Positions 6,318 through 11,685 of a stretch of 11,685 bases of DNA are shown piece after piece. The notes under the pieces were generated by a model that was not told the origin of the DNA, searched no databases, and saw nothing but the letters and a program-made list of their open reading frames with translations. Source of the stretch: Mageeibacillus sp. UBA5747. Its GTDB lineage: Bacteria > Bacillota > Clostridia > Saccharofermentanales > UBA5734. A program made the translations under genes and the position numbers. The DNA is taken from positions 1 through 11,685 of the forward strand of contig DIFN01000073.1 in NCBI GenBank assembly GCA_002419145.1, in the 5' to 3' direction. Positions within the stretch are counted from its first letter, which is position 1. The number at the start of each line of letters is the position of its first letter.

Positions 6318-7492
6318 TGAGTAGAAAAATTGTGGTCATTGGCAGCAGTATTGCCGGAATATCCGCCGCAGAAGCAGCCCGCAAGCAAGATCCCGAGGCG
6401 GAGATCGTCGTTTTGTCCCATGAGGCGTTCATGCCTTACTACCGGCTCAGGATCTGTGAGATTCTCAATGAACCTGCATTGGCGGAGAAACTTTTCCTTC
6501 ATCCCGCCAGCTGGTACGAAGAGCGCCGCTTGGAGGTCCGTCTGAGTCAGACAGTCGTAGCCCTGGATCTGATCGAGAAAAAACTGCGCCTCGACAACGG
6601 CCTGACGGAGTCGTTTGACAACTTGGTCATCGCCTCAGGCAGTCAAAGTTTCATCCCACCCATACAGGGGATTGCCAGACCTGGTGTCCATTCGCTCTGG
6701 ACCCTGCAGGATGCTCTGACTGTAGCTGAAGAACTGCGCAAGGCGAAAAAAGTCGTCGTGATCGGTGGCGGGCTGCTTGGCTTGGAGGCAGCCTACTATG
6801 CCCGCCAAGCTGGTTGCGCCGTGGATATCATCGAGAAGAATTCACGCCTGTTAGGCAATCAGCTCGATGATGCCGGGTCTCAGGTCTTCCTAAATCGGGT
6901 GCGCAATCTGGATATCCAGGTCCATCTGTCGGCTGAGATTAAGCAGATCCATGGTCAATCCGAGGAAAATACCAGCCCGGTCAAGCATGTCCATCTGACC
7001 GATGGCCGGTCGCTGGAAGCTGACATGGTCCTGGTCTGCATCGGAGTCCGGGCCAACATAGGTTTCCTTGATTATTCCAACTTGGCTGTTCAGCGCCGGA
7101 TCAGTGTCGATGACAAGATGGAAACCAGCATGACCGGGATCTATGCAGCCGGGGACGCAGCAGAACCCGACGGCTACTGGTTCGGTCTCTGGTCTGTAGC
7201 CAAAGCCCAGGGCCTTGTCGCCGGAACCAATGCTGCCGGAGGTGATTTGTCCTTTGAGAAGGTCATCCCGCCCTATGTCATTAACACCATGGGGACAAAA
7301 ATTGTTGCCCAGGGCGACAAAGGCATCATGGGTGAGGCTCATTACGACCTCGATACCCTGCTTGATGAAGAAAACGGTACCTACCGCAAACTGATCTATC
7401 GCGATGGCATCTTCAGCGGATTTATCCTGATCGGCGACACTTCAGAATTTACCAAATTGCAGAAATCCCTTGGGAAGCAGGGAAAAGAATAG
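6317..7492 (+). CDS. FAD/NAD(P)-dependent oxidoreductase, NADH:rubredoxin oxidoreductase type
   Basis: This 391-residue flavoprotein has an FAD-binding motif VVIGSSIAGISAAEA at the N terminus, the region FMPYYRLRICEIL typical of the rubredoxin reductase / NirB-like branch, an NAD(P) motif VVVIGGGLLGLEAAY near residues 147-160 and the second FAD motif GIYAAGDAAE. There is no CxxC disulfide centre, which fits a one-step electron transferase. The family passes electrons from NADH to rubredoxin, often for oxygen or peroxide detoxification in anaerobes. No rubredoxin or flavodiiron gene is in the window, so the acceptor is unknown. I start at 6317 because of the AGGAGG there; an upstream ATG at 6191 would read through the terminator and is rejected. 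The antiporter relic begins one base after its stop. Confidence 0.88.
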   Translation: MSRKIVVIGSSIAGISAAEAARKQDPEAEIVVLSHEAFMPYYRLRICEILNEPALAEKLFLHPASWYEERRLEVRLSQTVVALDLIEKKLRLDNGLTESFDNLVIASGSQSFIPPIQGIARPGVHSLWTLQDALTVAEELRKAKKVVVIGGGLLGLEAAYYARQAGCAVDIIEKNSRLLGNQLDDAGSQVFLNRVRNLDIQVHLSAEIKQIHGQSEENTSPVKHVHLTDGRSLEADMVLVCIGVRANIGFLDYSNLAVQRRISVDDKMETSMTGIYAAGDAAEPDGYWFGLWSVAKAQGLVAGTNAAGGDLSFEKVIPPYVINTMGTKIVAQGDKGIMGEAHYDLDTLLDEENGTYRKLIYRDGIFSGFILIGDTSEFTKLQKSLGKQGKE

Positions 7493-7493
7493 C

Positions 7494-8305
7494 ATGCTTT
7501 TAAGCCTGTCGCTGATCATTATGCTGGGATTCACTCTGATGGGGATCTTCCAGAAACTTCATTTGCCCGGCCAGCGCTCCTGATGTGCTTTGTCCCGGCA
7601 ACGTTCGAGATCATAGGTGTTGTCTTGCTGGCTCCGCCGCTTCTGGGCATCAGCTACCTGGAAGCAGCTATCCTTGGCACGATCCTGGGTGCAGTCTCTC
7701 CCGCTGTGGTCGTGCCCAAAATGATCCACCTGATCGAGTCCGGTTACGGCAAGAAGCACAGCATCCCGCAGTTGGTCATGGCCGGTGCATCGGCAGATGA
7801 TATTTACAACATCGTGCTATTCACATCCTTCATGGGAATCTATGCCGGCCAAGGTTTCAGTCCGGCTGCCATGCTGGAGATCCCGGTCTCGATCCTGACG
7901 GGAATCATGGTCGGGATCATAGCAGGACTCGTTCTGGTCCGGATTTTCCGCCGGCTGCACATTCGGGATACGATAAAAGTCCTGGTCATCCTCGGCATGT
8001 CATTCCTGATGGTTAGCCTGCAAGACAGCATCAGCCCATTCGTACCCTTTTCCGGCTTGCTGGCGGTCATGACACTGGGGGGCACGATTCTCAAATCCTA
8101 TGAAGTGCTGGCTCGGCGGATTTCTGGCAAGTTCTCCAAAATCTGGGTCGCAGCTGAGCTCGTTCTGTTCGACCTGGTTGGTGCTGAGGTTGATATCCGG
8201 TATGCGGCCGGTGCCGGTCTGGCTGTCGTGGCGATCCTGATCTCTGCACCGCTTGGAGCGATTGGCATTGAAAAGACCTACCATCGGCTGCTGGAACGTG
8301 CATAA
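7494..8305 (+). pseudogene. Cation:proton antiporter (CPA1-like), broken by deletions
   Basis: ATG at 7494 opens MLLSLSLIIMLGFTLMGIFQKLHLPG, the first membrane helix and LPG turn of a Na+/H+ antiporter, but the frame then stops at TGA 7581-7583. A second frame, readable from about 7565, gives RPALLMCFVPATFEIIG and stays open to 8305. Relatives, as I recall them, have about 60-70 residues between these two pieces, so a deletion removed them and shifted the frame. Near the end, VDIRYAAGAGL joins directly to AVVAILISAPLGAIGIEKTY, where relatives have a further stretch including PKATVQAAIG; that implies a second, in-frame deletion around 8207-8225. The last segment still matches a natural C terminus. 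A truncated product could start at ATG 7583, but it would lack the first helices and the conserved PKA region, so transport is unlikely. Confidence 0.78.
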
Positions 8306-8498
8306 CTTCATGGACCGATTCGGGACAGTTCATCTGTCTTTGTGGCCGAATGATCACAGAACAGGCGATCCTGCTCACACAGGCTTGCATCGCTGCCACG
8401 TTCCTGAAGAAATGCTGACCCATTCGAGCTGAACCAGATGACGGACATGGTGTCGAAGTGGATGGATTTTCAAGGGGAACTGGTTTTCTGGCATCCCG
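8306..8498. other. Convergent spacer of decayed sequence between the antiporter relic and the ABC-F relic
   Basis: No intact gene is visible. On the plus strand, one frame reads MITEQAILLTQACIAATFLK from 8350 and stops at 8418. The adjacent frame continues from 8411 as NADPFELNQMTDMVSKWMDF to about 8494. The two could be a single coding fragment split by a frameshift near 8410, but I recognise no family. The plus-strand and minus-strand genes converge here, and no clear terminator was found. Confidence 0.45.
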
Positions 8499-8651
8499 CA
8501 ACAAACGCAGGAAAGTTGTTTTGCCGCTGCCATTGCACCTGATAAGCCCAAGCTTCCAGTTGGTATCGATCTGGCGATTGTCTGCGTCAAAGACCGGCGC
8601 CAGGCTGCCGTTGCAGGCAAAGCTCAAATTCTGGACCTGGATCAGGGACAT
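8499..8651 (-). pseudogene. N-terminal relic of an Lsa-type ABC-F ATPase
   Basis: Reading leftward from ATG at 8651, the first ~51 codons give MSLIQVQNLSFACNGS, then IDTNWKLGLI and NGSGKTTFLRLL. This is the start of an ABC-F protein of the Lsa/ribosome-protection branch, with its first Walker A. Intact relatives run to nearly 500 residues with two ATP-binding domains. Here homology ends near 8499, and the frame continues only as unrelated sequence. The Walker A is also altered (RCNGSGKT where relatives usually read GRNGRGKT), and the stretch between VFD and IDT looks scrambled. No function or resistance can be expected. The start lies 3 bases after the fur stop, so it once formed, or landed in, a fur-linked transcript. 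Confidence 0.75.
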
Positions 8652-8654
8652 GGG

Positions 8655-9086
8655 TCAGTCTTTTGGAGCGGCACAGTCCCGGCAGAAGCCATAGAGTTTG
8701 ACACGGTGGTCCTGGACAACAAAACCATATTGTTCGAGTACTTTGATTTCCAACTCATCGAGCATGTCGTCCGGGAAATCCTCGACCTTGCCACAGCGCT
8801 GGCAGATCATGTGGTGGTGCTCATGCTTGTGGTCATCTTCGTGTACCTGGTAGCGCGTACAGCCATCATCGAGATTGATCCGGCGGATCTGCTTGAGCTT
8901 CTCCAACAATGCCAGGGTCCGGTAAACTGTGGCGATCCCGATGGGATTGCCTTTCTCGCCCAGCAGCTTGTGTACTTCGTCAGCGCTCAAATGCCGGTCG
9001 CTGTTGGCCAAAAGAATGTCCAGGACCGCCTGACGCTGTCCAGTCAGTTTGTAGCTGCCATCCGATAGGTTGGATTTCAGATCCAT
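8655..9086 (-). CDS. fur: Fur-family ferric uptake regulator
   Basis: This 143-residue protein has a DNA-binding wing domain (KLTGQRQAVLDILL, GIATVYRTLALLEKL) and a dimerisation/metal domain. HEDDHKHEHHHMICQRCGK supplies the His-rich regulatory site, and Cys95/Cys98 with Cys135/Cys138 (FCRDC) form a structural zinc site. DHRVKLYGFC is close to canonical Fur, so I favour Fur over PerR or Zur, though sequence alone does not settle the metal. I choose the ATG at 9086 because GGCGGGG lies just upstream; an in-frame ATG at 9122 would add 12 residues but has no ribosome site. The gene sits 78 bases behind the FeoB-associated gene on the same strand and is probably controlled by the same Fur-box promoter, which would be autoregulation. 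Confidence 0.92.
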   Translation of the reverse strand: MDLKSNLSDGSYKLTGQRQAVLDILLANSDRHLSADEVHKLLGEKGNPIGIATVYRTLALLEKLKQIRRINLDDGCTRYQVHEDDHKHEHHHMICQRCGKVEDFPDDMLDELEIKVLEQYGFVVQDHRVKLYGFCRDCAAPKD

Positions 9087-9164
9087 AAAAAAGTACCCCG
9101 CCGTATCATCGATAGCATCCATGATACAACAGGGAATGTTGAAAATAAAACGGCCTGACTTTGG

Positions 9165-9311
9165 TCAGTGCTTGCAGCGGGAGCGCTCTTCGCTGGAACA
9201 GCCGCCGGAACAGCCGGAACAGGTGTTGCTTTTGGCACTTTTGAAGAAGCGATAGGTACCCAAGACAACGAGTGCAGCCACAATGAGACCAATAATGATA
9301 TCTGCTAACAT
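9165..9311 (-). CDS. FeoB-associated Cys-rich membrane protein, 48 residues
   Basis: This short gene reads MLADIIIGLIVAALVVLGTY, a single N-terminal membrane helix. It is followed by a short basic stretch (RFFKSAKSN), CSGCSGGCSSEERSRCKH and the stop. The helix plus Cys/Gly-rich tail is the pattern of FeoB-associated Cys-rich membrane proteins, small partners found next to the ferrous iron transporter FeoB in Firmicutes. AAGGAG lies 7 bases before the ATG. A Fur box and a strong promoter lie upstream, which supports an iron role. No feoA or feoB is in the window, so the gene is detached from its usual partner or acts on a FeoB encoded elsewhere. Its short length makes it easy to miss in automatic gene calls. 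Confidence 0.85.
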   Translation of the reverse strand: MLADIIIGLIVAALVVLGTYRFFKSAKSNTCSGCSGGCSSEERSRCKH

Positions 9312-9342
9312 CAAGGTTCTCCTTGTATTTTCAAATTGATCA

Positions 9343-9361
9343 GATAATGATAACGATTATC
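9343..9361 (-). promoter_or_regulatory. Fur box
   Basis: The plus strand reads GATAATGATAACGATTATC, which matches the classical 19-bp Fur box at 17 of 19 positions. It lies 31 bases ahead of the FeoB-associated gene and just behind the -10 of the minus-strand promoter, so bound Fur would block transcription start or escape. Confidence 0.9.
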
Positions 9362-9371
9362 AATCCTGACG

Positions 9372-9400
9372 ATTTTATCGGAAATCCAAAAGTGTGTCAA
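9372..9400 (-). promoter_or_regulatory. Sigma-70 promoter for the FeoB-associated gene and fur
   Basis: On the minus strand a perfect TTGACA (9400-9395) is separated by 17 bases from TAAAAT (9377-9372, 5/6 match). Transcription would start near 9365, placing the Fur box at about +4 to +22. The -35 element overlaps the last codons of the ATPase gene, whose stop is at 9399-9397, so the two transcription units are tightly packed. Confidence 0.85.
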
Positions 9401-11559
9401 TTGTTGTGTTGCAGAATCCTTGTTGCATTGAGAATAGCAATCAGAGCAACTCCAACATCGCCAAAGACTGCTGCCCACATCGAGGCATAGCCCAAGGCTC
9501 CGAGCAGTAAAATGACAGCCTTGACACCCAAGGCAAAAATGATGTTCTGCCAGACAATGGTGCGGGTTTTGCGGGCCACTTCTATGGCGGTGGCCAGTTT
9601 CATGGGTTCATCTGTCATCAAAACAATGTCGGCCGCTTCGATCGCTGCATCAGAGCCAATACCACCCATGGCGATGCCAACATCAGAGCGGGCTAAGACA
9701 GGTGCATCATTGATGCCATCACCGACGAAGACGATTTTCCCCTGAGTGGTCCGAGCTGCTGCCAATGACTCAAATGCTGCCACTTTCTGGTGCGGGAGCA
9801 GTTCTGAGAGCACGGTGTCCAGTCCCAGCTCGCTACCGGTAGCTTGGCCGACTGGCTGACTGTCACCGGTTAACAGGGCAATCGAACGGATGCCCAACTC
9901 GCGCAGTCGCTTCACAGCTGCCTTGCTGTCAGGTTTGAGTTGGTCTGAGATGACCAGATGTCCGACGTATTGGCCATCGACAGCAAGATAGACAACGGTG
10001 CCAAGGGCTTTGACTTGATCATGCTGAATCCCTTGACTTAAAAGATAACGGGAATTTCCAGCCAGTACGGACCGACCGTTGATCGTAGCCGATAATCCTT
10101 GCCCAGGCTCCTCATGATAATCCTGGATCAAATCCGGATCGAGCTCCTTGCCATAAGCGTTTCGGATCGAAGCCGCAATCGGATGGTTGGAAAACTGCTC
10201 AATCTGGGCAGCTGTCTCGAGCACGCTGGCCTCAGATAGGGCTCCTGTCGCTACGATTTCTGTGACCGAAAAGACGCCGCGAGTCAAGGTGCCAGTCTTG
10301 TCAAACACAACTGTGTCGATTGAATTCAATGCCTCCAGGAAGTTGCTGCCCTTGACCAGAATCCCTTGGCGTGAGGCACGACCAATCCCGCCAAAAAAGG
10401 TGAGAGGGATGGAAACCACCAACGCACACGGGCAAGAGACAACAAGGAAGATCAGCGCCCGGTGCAGCCATTCACTGAAAATGGCTCCAGGGATCATAAG
10501 GGGTGGCACGAAAGCCAAGGCCGCTGCAGAGAAGACAACTGCAGGCGTATAATAGCGAGCGAATTTAGTGATGAATTGCTCGGTCGGGGCTTTGCGACTG
10601 CTGGCGTTCTGGACCAGTTCAAGAATCCGAGCCACCGTTGATTCGCCAAAAGGCTTGCTGACTTGGATGTGTAGAACACCACTTTGATTGATCGAGCCTG
10701 AATACACCGTGCTTCCTGGCTCGACATCGCGTGGCAGTGATTCACCGGTCAACGCAGAGGTATCGAGAGCAGAACGCCCCTGTAAGACGGTGCCATCGAG
10801 AGGAACCCGTTCACCCGGTTTGACCAGAATAATATCATCGATGCTAACTTGCTCAGGCGGAACGGTTTCGATCCCGTCATCCGTCACCCGGTTGGCAAAT
10901 TCTGGCCGGATATCCATCAAGGCAGCGATCGATCGGCGGGAACGATTGACTGCCAGATCCTGGAAAAATTCACCGATCTGATAGAAAAGCATGACGGATA
11001 CGGCTTCGGGATATTCGCCGATGGCAAAGGCTCCGACCGTGGCCAGGCTCATCAGGAAATTTTCATCGAACAATTGGCCGCGAGCGATGTTGCGCACAGC
11101 GGCAAAAATGACTTCGGCACCAATCAAGAGGTAGCTGGTGATAAACATCGCGAGGCTAAGCGCTGCAGGCAAGGGGGCAAACTGTGCCAGCAGCAGCAAG
11201 AAAAAGCCGATCCCAAACAGGAACAGGCGCAGGGTCCGGGCGGGAGCGCTTTTGGTTTCAGACGTGGCAGATCCGGCGGATGCATCCGCGACGACTGTTG
11301 CTCCCGGCTCTATCCGGGCAGCAATTTTGCCCGCCTGCTGTGTGATCTGCCGCAGGGCCTTGGGGTTGAGTGCCTCAATAATCAGTCGCTGCGAAACAAA
11401 ATCGAGATGGGCACTTTGCACACCCTCCAGCTGGCTGATCTCTGCTTCGATCTTAGCCGCACAGGTGGCACAGCCCAAGCCAGTCATCTGGAAAACGTGC
11501 TGGTTTGAGTCATGAGCCTTTGGAGCTTGAATAGGGGCAGCAGAATTGAGTACAGACAT
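9397..11559 (-). CDS. cadA: P1B-type heavy-metal ATPase, Zn/Cd/Pb class
   Basis: This 720-residue metal pump begins with one heavy-metal-associated domain (GLGCATC, Cys30/Cys33), a linker (about 84-107), then the membrane core. Key motifs are TGES (271-274), the membrane CPC in SCPCALVVSIP (376-378), the phosphorylation site DKTGTLT (Asp420), the HP dipeptide (459-460) and GDGIND (613-618). In the last membrane pair Lys680 and Asp701 are present; this CPC plus Lys/Asp combination marks the Zn2+/Cd2+/Pb2+ subgroup, not copper. The start at 11559 follows GGAGG by 6 bases; the ATG at 11577 lies before that site and is rejected. An ArsR/SmtB sensor ends 24 bases upstream, so the pair is a metal-induced operon. 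It could equally be named zntA. Confidence 0.94.
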   Translation of the reverse strand: MSVLNSAAPIQAPKAHDSNQHVFQMTGLGCATCAAKIEAEISQLEGVQSAHLDFVSQRLIIEALNPKALRQITQQAGKIAARIEPGATVVADASAGSATSETKSAPARTLRLFLFGIGFFLLLLAQFAPLPAALSLAMFITSYLLIGAEVIFAAVRNIARGQLFDENFLMSLATVGAFAIGEYPEAVSVMLFYQIGEFFQDLAVNRSRRSIAALMDIRPEFANRVTDDGIETVPPEQVSIDDIILVKPGERVPLDGTVLQGRSALDTSALTGESLPRDVEPGSTVYSGSINQSGVLHIQVSKPFGESTVARILELVQNASSRKAPTEQFITKFARYYTPAVVFSAAALAFVPPLMIPGAIFSEWLHRALIFLVVSCPCALVVSIPLTFFGGIGRASRQGILVKGSNFLEALNSIDTVVFDKTGTLTRGVFSVTEIVATGALSEASVLETAAQIEQFSNHPIAASIRNAYGKELDPDLIQDYHEEPGQGLSATINGRSVLAGNSRYLLSQGIQHDQVKALGTVVYLAVDGQYVGHLVISDQLKPDSKAAVKRLRELGIRSIALLTGDSQPVGQATGSELGLDTVLSELLPHQKVAAFESLAAARTTQGKIVFVGDGINDAPVLARSDVGIAMGGIGSDAAIEAADIVLMTDEPMKLATAIEVARKTRTIVWQNIIFALGVKAVILLLGALGYASMWAAVFGDVGVALIAILNATRILQHNN

Positions 11560-11583
11560 GGAAAACCTCCACCTCATCAGGAT

Positions 11584-11685
11584 TCAGTGAGTAGAATATT
11601 GGCGCAGTTCTTCGGCCAAATGCTGGTGGCCTTGGGCAAGAATCGTGCCGACATGGTCATCATCGAGTGTGTAATAGACAATTTT
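11584..11685 (-). CDS. ArsR/SmtB-family metal sensor, C-terminal end only
   Basis: The minus strand is open from the window edge and gives 33 residues, KIVYYTLDDDHVGTILAQGH and onward, before the TGA at 11586-11584. VYYTLDDDHV is the last strand and helix of CadC/SmtB/CzrA-like repressors. The helix carries Asp-x-His, ten residues, His-x-x-Glu, the exact pattern of the alpha-5 zinc site of this family. It should repress the downstream ATPase gene and release on Zn or a similar ion. The DNA-binding part and any N-terminal Cys site are outside the window, so Cd/Pb sensing through a CadC-type site cannot be judged. Confidence 0.82.
   Translation of the reverse strand, partial: KIVYYTLDDDHVGTILAQGHQHLAEELRQYSTH

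Noticed and set aside
8091..8498. Continuation of the minus-strand ABC-F frame through the antiporter region
   Set aside because: The frame stays open by chance opposite the antiporter relic; the sequence loses all ABC-F character after about 51 codons and overlaps recognisable antiporter coding on the other strand.
9140..9168. Minus-strand terminator after the FeoB-associated gene (CTGAC/GTCAG stem followed by a T-rich run)
   Set aside because: The stem is only 5 bp, overlaps the stop codon, and the T run is interrupted and offset by several bases; at best it is a weak attenuator.
9077..9292. Minus-strand 71-residue frame overlapping the FeoB-associated gene
   Set aside because: It is out of frame with the helix-plus-Cys-tail protein, which has its own AAGGAG and a family-typical sequence.
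1..11685. CRISPR array, insertion sequence or complete mobile element
   Set aside because: No regularly spaced repeats, transposase motifs or terminal inverted repeats with target duplications were seen; gene decay at 7494-8651 is better explained by deletions.

Overview
The window looks like chromosome of a low-to-mid G+C (about half G+C by eye) anaerobic Firmicute, probably of the Clostridia. The evidence is strong AGGAGG-type ribosome binding sites, an NADH:rubredoxin oxidoreductase-like gene, a FeoB-associated Cys-rich mini-protein beside fur, and a relic of an Lsa-type ABC-F gene. The species cannot be told from the sequence, and the family assignments come from recognised motifs, not from searches.

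Layout. (1) Bases 2-805 are the 3' end of a hybrid histidine kinase (end of a receiver domain plus an Hpt domain), closed by a strong intrinsic terminator. (2) Bases 884-5997 hold an arsenic/thiol gene cluster on the plus strand: a promoter with two candidate ArsR operators, arsR, an ArsP-type permease, a Cys-rich DUF2703-like protein, an ACR3 arsenite exporter, a CoA-disulfide reductase/rhodanese fusion (ATGA overlap with acr3), a long perfect hairpin, and a small CxxC thioredoxin-like protein. (3) Bases 5998-6316 are non-coding, with an inverted repeat, a terminator and a duplicated Shine-Dalgarno. (4) A second FAD/NAD oxidoreductase (NROR type) follows at 6317-7492. (5) Bases 7494-8651 are a gene graveyard: a cation:proton antiporter with a frame-breaking deletion near its start and a probable in-frame deletion near its end, an unassigned decayed stretch, and on the minus strand the first ~51 codons of an ABC-F ATPase. 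(6) Bases 8655-11685, all on the minus strand, read in transcription order as the end of an ArsR/SmtB-type metal sensor, a Zn/Cd/Pb P1B-type ATPase, a sigma-70 promoter with a Fur box, a 48-residue FeoB-associated protein and fur.

How the genes work together. The window is a metal-handling island with two resistance modules facing each other and an iron-regulation unit between. In the arsenic module, ArsR would release its operators on binding As(III). ACR3 exports arsenite and ArsP probably exports trivalent organoarsenicals. The Cys-rich protein, the thiol reductase/rhodanese and the thioredoxin-like protein form an uncharacterised thiol branch. No arsenate reductase (arsC), arsA, arsD or arsM is visible, so the cluster suits a cell that meets arsenic already reduced, or one whose redox proteins do the reduction. 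In the divalent-metal module a DxHx10HxxE sensor precedes its ATPase. The Fur box sits just downstream of a near-consensus promoter, which fits Fur-repressed, autoregulated expression of the FeoB-associated gene and fur.
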